A stretch of 64,000 nucleotides of DNA from Streptosporangium subroseum. Lineage in GTDB: Bacteria; Actinomycetota; Actinomycetes; Streptosporangiales; Streptosporangiaceae. Location of the stretch: the NCBI RefSeq assembly GCF_900188345.1, contig NZ_FZOD01000012.1, positions 62,001 to 126,000 of the forward strand, written 5' to 3'. Under the pieces are notes generated by a model. That model had not been told where the DNA came from and made no database searches. It saw nothing but the letters and a program-made list of their open reading frames with translations. Within the stretch, counting starts at the first letter, position 1, and each line of letters opens with the position of its first letter. The position numbers and the translations under genes were made by a program. This document shows positions 61,423 to 64,000 of the stretch, one piece after another.

Positions 61423-61710
61423 TGCTTCCTCCCTAGACGTATTCGCGGAAGTTCAGCTACCCCCCAGGCTCGCAATAAACGCAGCAAATATGACCGCTTA
61501 CGGTAAATGCGACAAATGATGTCAAAATGAATTTAAATGGCGATAAGGGATTCGGTATGGCAAAACTGGAAGCGAGTCGCGATCGCCGCGATGTGATCAT
61601 CGGCGCACCGGCGTGATCGCCGCTTCACCGAGCCTGTCGGCTCACCGACGGGATTTCCCGTTCAGCGTTGGGGCCGCCGCTCCGCCGCCGGGGTCGCCGG
61701 CCCGCTGGGC
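61423..61710. other. AT-rich intergenic patch
   Basis: About 290 bases, with 61475-61575 distinctly AT-richer than the rest of the window. It likely holds the DUF4236 promoter. No gene was recognised. Confidence 0.4.
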
Positions 61711-62178
61711 TCACTGTGACGGGGCGGCGCTGCTTGACGGGGTCGTCGCCGGGAGGACGGGTTCGGGGGCGGGGGGCATGCCGGGGAAGGCCGCGATCTC
61801 CGGGCGCAGGCCGTACGAACGGGTGGCGCACTCCTGCATGGCCAGCGCGGACATCTGGCGGACGGCCGCGTCGGTGGACGCGGTCAGCTGCAGATAGGCG
61901 GTGGTCACCCTCTGCTCGACCAGCACGGCCAGCTCCACGGCCTGGGCCGCGGTGGACGGGATGACCGGCAGGTCATAGGTCGGGGTCGGCTCGGCCGGGG
62001 TGCCGCCGCCAGAGATGATCAAGGTGCGGAGCCGGTCGCGGCGGGCGCGATGGGCGTTGAAGGCCGCCGTCGCGATGACGCGCAGGTTTCCCGTGGTCCT
62101 GGCGCCGATGATCCCGTAGGCGTAGACGGCCGCGTGCTCGGCCGCCAGAGCCGTGTCAAGCTCCTGAGCGGCCGTCAC
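61711..62178 (-). CDS. DUF4439 ferritin-like domain protein
   Basis: 155 residues. The helical core TAAQELDTALAAEHAAVYAY, then AHRARRDRLRTLI and LVEQRVTTAYLQLTAST, is the ferritin-like DUF4439 pattern with conserved Glu/His near the first helix (E14, H15). The C-terminus is Pro/Ser-rich and low in complexity. Its ATG overlaps the stop of the upstream lipoprotein gene (62175-62178), indicating translational coupling. Function unknown. Confidence 0.85.
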   Translation of the reverse strand: MTAAQELDTALAAEHAAVYAYGIIGARTTGNLRVIATAAFNAHRARRDRLRTLIISGGGTPAEPTPTYDLPVIPSTAAQAVELAVLVEQRVTTAYLQLTASTDAAVRQMSALAMQECATRSYGLRPEIAAFPGMPPAPEPVLPATTPSSSAAPSQ

Positions 62179-62681
62179 AGGGACCTCGAGAGGGCCATGG
62201 CGTGTGCGGCCTCACAGGCGCCGATGGACGCGATCAGCTGGGCCAGGGCGGGGGAGACCCCGGCGAGCTGGCGGGGGCGGAGCGCCGCGGCCTTCTGCTC
62301 CAGGTCGCGCAGGCTCCGCAGGGTGGGCCTGCGGCTCGGTGCGGGGGTGGCCGACGGCGAGGGCGGTGTGGAGGCGGGTGAGGGCGGTGCCGTGGCGGGA
62401 GAGGTGCTTGAGAGGAGCTTGTCGCGAAGTCTGCGGCGGAGCTCGGCCAGGTGGGCCTCGTGCCGCCCGGCGAAGGGCGCGAGCTTGGCGGAGGCCGCCG
62501 AGGCGTACAGCGCGACGGTCCGCTCCTTGCCCGCGATCAGCTGGTTGAGCAGCACCGTCTCCGGATCCGGGGGTGTGGCCACGACGGGTTTCGGCTCCTC
62601 GGAGGCGCAGCCCGCCACCGTCAGGGCGGCCACCCCGAGAGCGCTGCCCCGTAACAGGGTGCGCCGGGAGACGGAACGCAC
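62175..62681 (-). CDS. Twin-arginine lipoprotein coupled to DUF4439
   Basis: 168 residues from GTG 62681, with CGGAGGT upstream. The N-terminus SRRTLLRGSALGVAALTVAG ends in a lipobox with cysteine (VAGC, residue 25), so it is a probable Tat-exported lipoprotein. The rest is helical (NQLIAGKERTVALYASAASA, then HEAHLAELRRRLRD) with a Pro/Ser/Thr linker, then a second helical part. Helices resemble a ferritin-like fold, like its partner. The longer frame upstream is disfavoured. Confidence 0.8.
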   Translation of the reverse strand: MRSVSRRTLLRGSALGVAALTVAGCASEEPKPVVATPPDPETVLLNQLIAGKERTVALYASAASAKLAPFAGRHEAHLAELRRRLRDKLLSSTSPATAPPSPASTPPSPSATPAPSRRPTLRSLRDLEQKAAALRPRQLAGVSPALAQLIASIGACEAAHAMALSRSL

Positions 62682-62871
62682 GGGCGACCTCCGGTTATGA
62701 CATGGGTTGCTGACGCCTCTAACATCGTACGGGCATGGCATCACAGTCACCTCGCTTCTCGGACGGCGTCGCCACACCGAGTGGCGCTCTTTCTACGCCC
62801 TGGTGTGGATAGGCTGGTTAATCGCATGGGCGAGGTCCGCCCGGCTGAGATCGTGACAATGGGAGGTCGGC

Positions 62872-63372
62872 ATGGGCAGCGCCACATCCCGCGACCGCCT
62901 GATGGAGCTTCTGGAACCTGTCGTCGAAGCCGAAGGGCTCGACTTGGAGGACGTCACGGTCACACCGGCGGGCAAGCGGCGGTTGCTGCGTGTCATCGTC
63001 GACCGTGACGGCGGTGTGAGCCTGGACGACGTCGCCGAGGTCAGCCGTTCCGTCTCCGAGGCGCTGGACGCCGACGACGCGATGGGTGCCACCCCGTACG
63101 TGCTGGAGGTCTCCTCTCCGGGGGTCGACCGCCCGCTCACCGAGCCGCGCCACTGGCGCCGCGCGGTTAAGCGGCTGGTCAAGGCCGACCTGCGAGACGG
63201 CACCGCCGTGGAGGGCCGGATCGTCGTCACCGACGAGACCGGTGTGGAGCTGGACGTCGACGGCGCACCGCGCCGCATCGACTATCAGGACCTGACCCGA
63301 GGACGGGTGCAGGTGGAATTCCGCCGGCTCGACGACGCCGAAAACGACGGCGAAGACGGCGACGAAGGCTAA
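62872..63372 (+). CDS. rimP: Ribosome maturation factor RimP
   Basis: 166 residues. RimP helps assemble the 30S subunit. The N-terminal domain reads LEPVVEAEGLDLEDVTVTPA then RRLLRVIVDRDGGVSLDDVA. The characteristic YVLEVSSPGVDRPLTEPRHW follows. The acidic C-terminal tail is normal. GGGAGG precedes the ATG. It is followed 12 bp later by nusA, the conserved gene order. Confidence 0.95.
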   Translation: MGSATSRDRLMELLEPVVEAEGLDLEDVTVTPAGKRRLLRVIVDRDGGVSLDDVAEVSRSVSEALDADDAMGATPYVLEVSSPGVDRPLTEPRHWRRAVKRLVKADLRDGTAVEGRIVVTDETGVELDVDGAPRRIDYQDLTRGRVQVEFRRLDDAENDGEDGDEG

Positions 63373-63384
63373 GGGGGAAGCCTC

Positions 63385-64000
63385 GTGGACATTGACATGA
63401 GCGTCCTGCGCAGCCTGGAGCGGGAGAAGGACATCTCCTTCGACCTGGTCGTCAAGGCGATCGAGGACGCGCTACTGATCGCATACTTCCGGAGTGAGGG
63501 CGCCGCCGCCAAGGCGCGCGCCGAGCTCGACCGGAAATCCGGGCACGTGACCATTTTCGCGGCCGAGCTCGACGACGAGAGCGGGGAGGTGCTCAGGGAG
63601 TTCGACGACACCCCGGGCAACTTCAGCCGCATCGCCGCGACCACGGCCAAGCAGGTCATCCTGCAGCAGCTCCGCGACGCCGAGGACGAGATCAACTTCG
63701 GTGAGTTCGCCAGCCGTGAGGGCGAGCTCGTGGCGGGCGTCATCCAGCAGGGCAAGGACCCCCGGGTCGTCCTGGTGGACCTGGGCAAGATCGAGGCGGT
63801 GCTGCCGCACAGCGAGCAGGTCCCCGGTGAGGAATACGTTCACGGTGACCGTATTCGTTGCTACGTGGTCCAGGTCAAGAAGGGCCACAAGGGCCCCTCG
63901 GTGACCCTGTCGCGGACCCATCCCGGTCTGGTGAAGAAGCTCTTCGCCCTGGAGGTCCCGGAGATCGCCGACGGCACCGTCGAGATCGCCGCGATCGCCC
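63385..64000 (+). CDS. nusA: Transcription termination/antitermination factor NusA (5' part)
   Basis: The first 205 residues are visible before the window ends. The N-terminal domain (LRSLEREKDISFDLVVKAIE) and the S1 domain (GELVAGVIQQGKDPRVVLVD then GPSVTLSRTHPGLVKKLF) are as in actinobacterial NusA. GTG 63385 is preceded by AGGGGGAAG. It binds RNA polymerase and controls pausing and termination. Confidence 0.95.
   Translation, partial: MDIDMSVLRSLEREKDISFDLVVKAIEDALLIAYFRSEGAAAKARAELDRKSGHVTIFAAELDDESGEVLREFDDTPGNFSRIAATTAKQVILQQLRDAEDEINFGEFASREGELVAGVIQQGKDPRVVLVDLGKIEAVLPHSEQVPGEEYVHGDRIRCYVVQVKKGHKGPSVTLSRTHPGLVKKLFALEVPEIADGTVEIAAIA

Overview
This is a contiguous piece of a high-GC actinobacterial chromosome. 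Several things suggest the Streptosporangiales (Streptosporangium-like): an NgcEFG-type amino-sugar importer without its own ATPase, a GH46 chitosanase, eukaryotic-type glutamine synthetase II, S-adenosyl methyltransferases of the DUF574 family, and proS-rimP-nusA at the right end. The genus is inference; no rRNA, tRNA, prophage, insertion sequence or CRISPR array was recognised.

Left part (1-6.7 kb): a truncated cyclic-nucleotide-binding protein overlaps a response regulator/thioredoxin-reductase fusion that has lost its redox cysteines. Next come a TrmB-type regulator, glnII with a strong terminator, a methyltransferase-MerR pair and a HAD phosphatase. From 6.8 to 11.9 kb an amino-sugar uptake operon (RpiR regulator, SIS protein, NgcE, NgcF, NgcG) is followed by a GH46 chitosanase whose promoter carries a CsnR-like palindrome. 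The same palindrome recurs before a GH3 beta-N-acetylhexosaminidase at 15.4 kb, and a secreted GH20 hexosaminidase lies at 32 kb. Together these form a scattered chitin/chitosan-utilisation set.

Middle part (17-36.9 kb): a short-chain dehydrogenase with an altered catalytic motif, an asparagine-synthetase-like protein lacking the N-terminal cysteine, an FBP-type zinc protein, an ATP-grasp enzyme, a second SDR behind a perfect 14-bp palindrome, a five-gene oligopeptide ABC operon, a DUF2252 protein, an ArsR-MFS pair, GH20, a proline iminopeptidase, and a TerC metal exporter preceded by a clear yybP-ykoY manganese riboswitch. The 3' end of that aptamer is complementary to the terC Shine-Dalgarno sequence.

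Right part (37-64 kb): a secreted alpha/beta hydrolase, an acyltransferase-3 membrane protein, a tightly coupled four-gene operon (binding protein, TelA, VWA/binding-protein fusion, membrane protein), an orphan FtsX-extracellular-domain-like protein, and a probable biuret-degradation operon (FCD-GntR, biuret-hydrolase-like cysteine hydrolase, NCS2-type permease, allophanate hydrolase). After these come a flavin reductase, a HutC-type GntR divergent from a hypothetical gene, GNAT, CutC, a DUF6986 aldolase-fold protein, FprA-type ferredoxin-NADP reductase, a membrane protein, proS, DUF4236, a DUF4439/lipoprotein pair, rimP and the 5' part of nusA.

A recurring oddity is local, unrelated, degenerate tandem duplications (units about 20-50 bp) in many spacers, often beginning in the 3' end of the upstream gene, and in a few linkers of coding regions.
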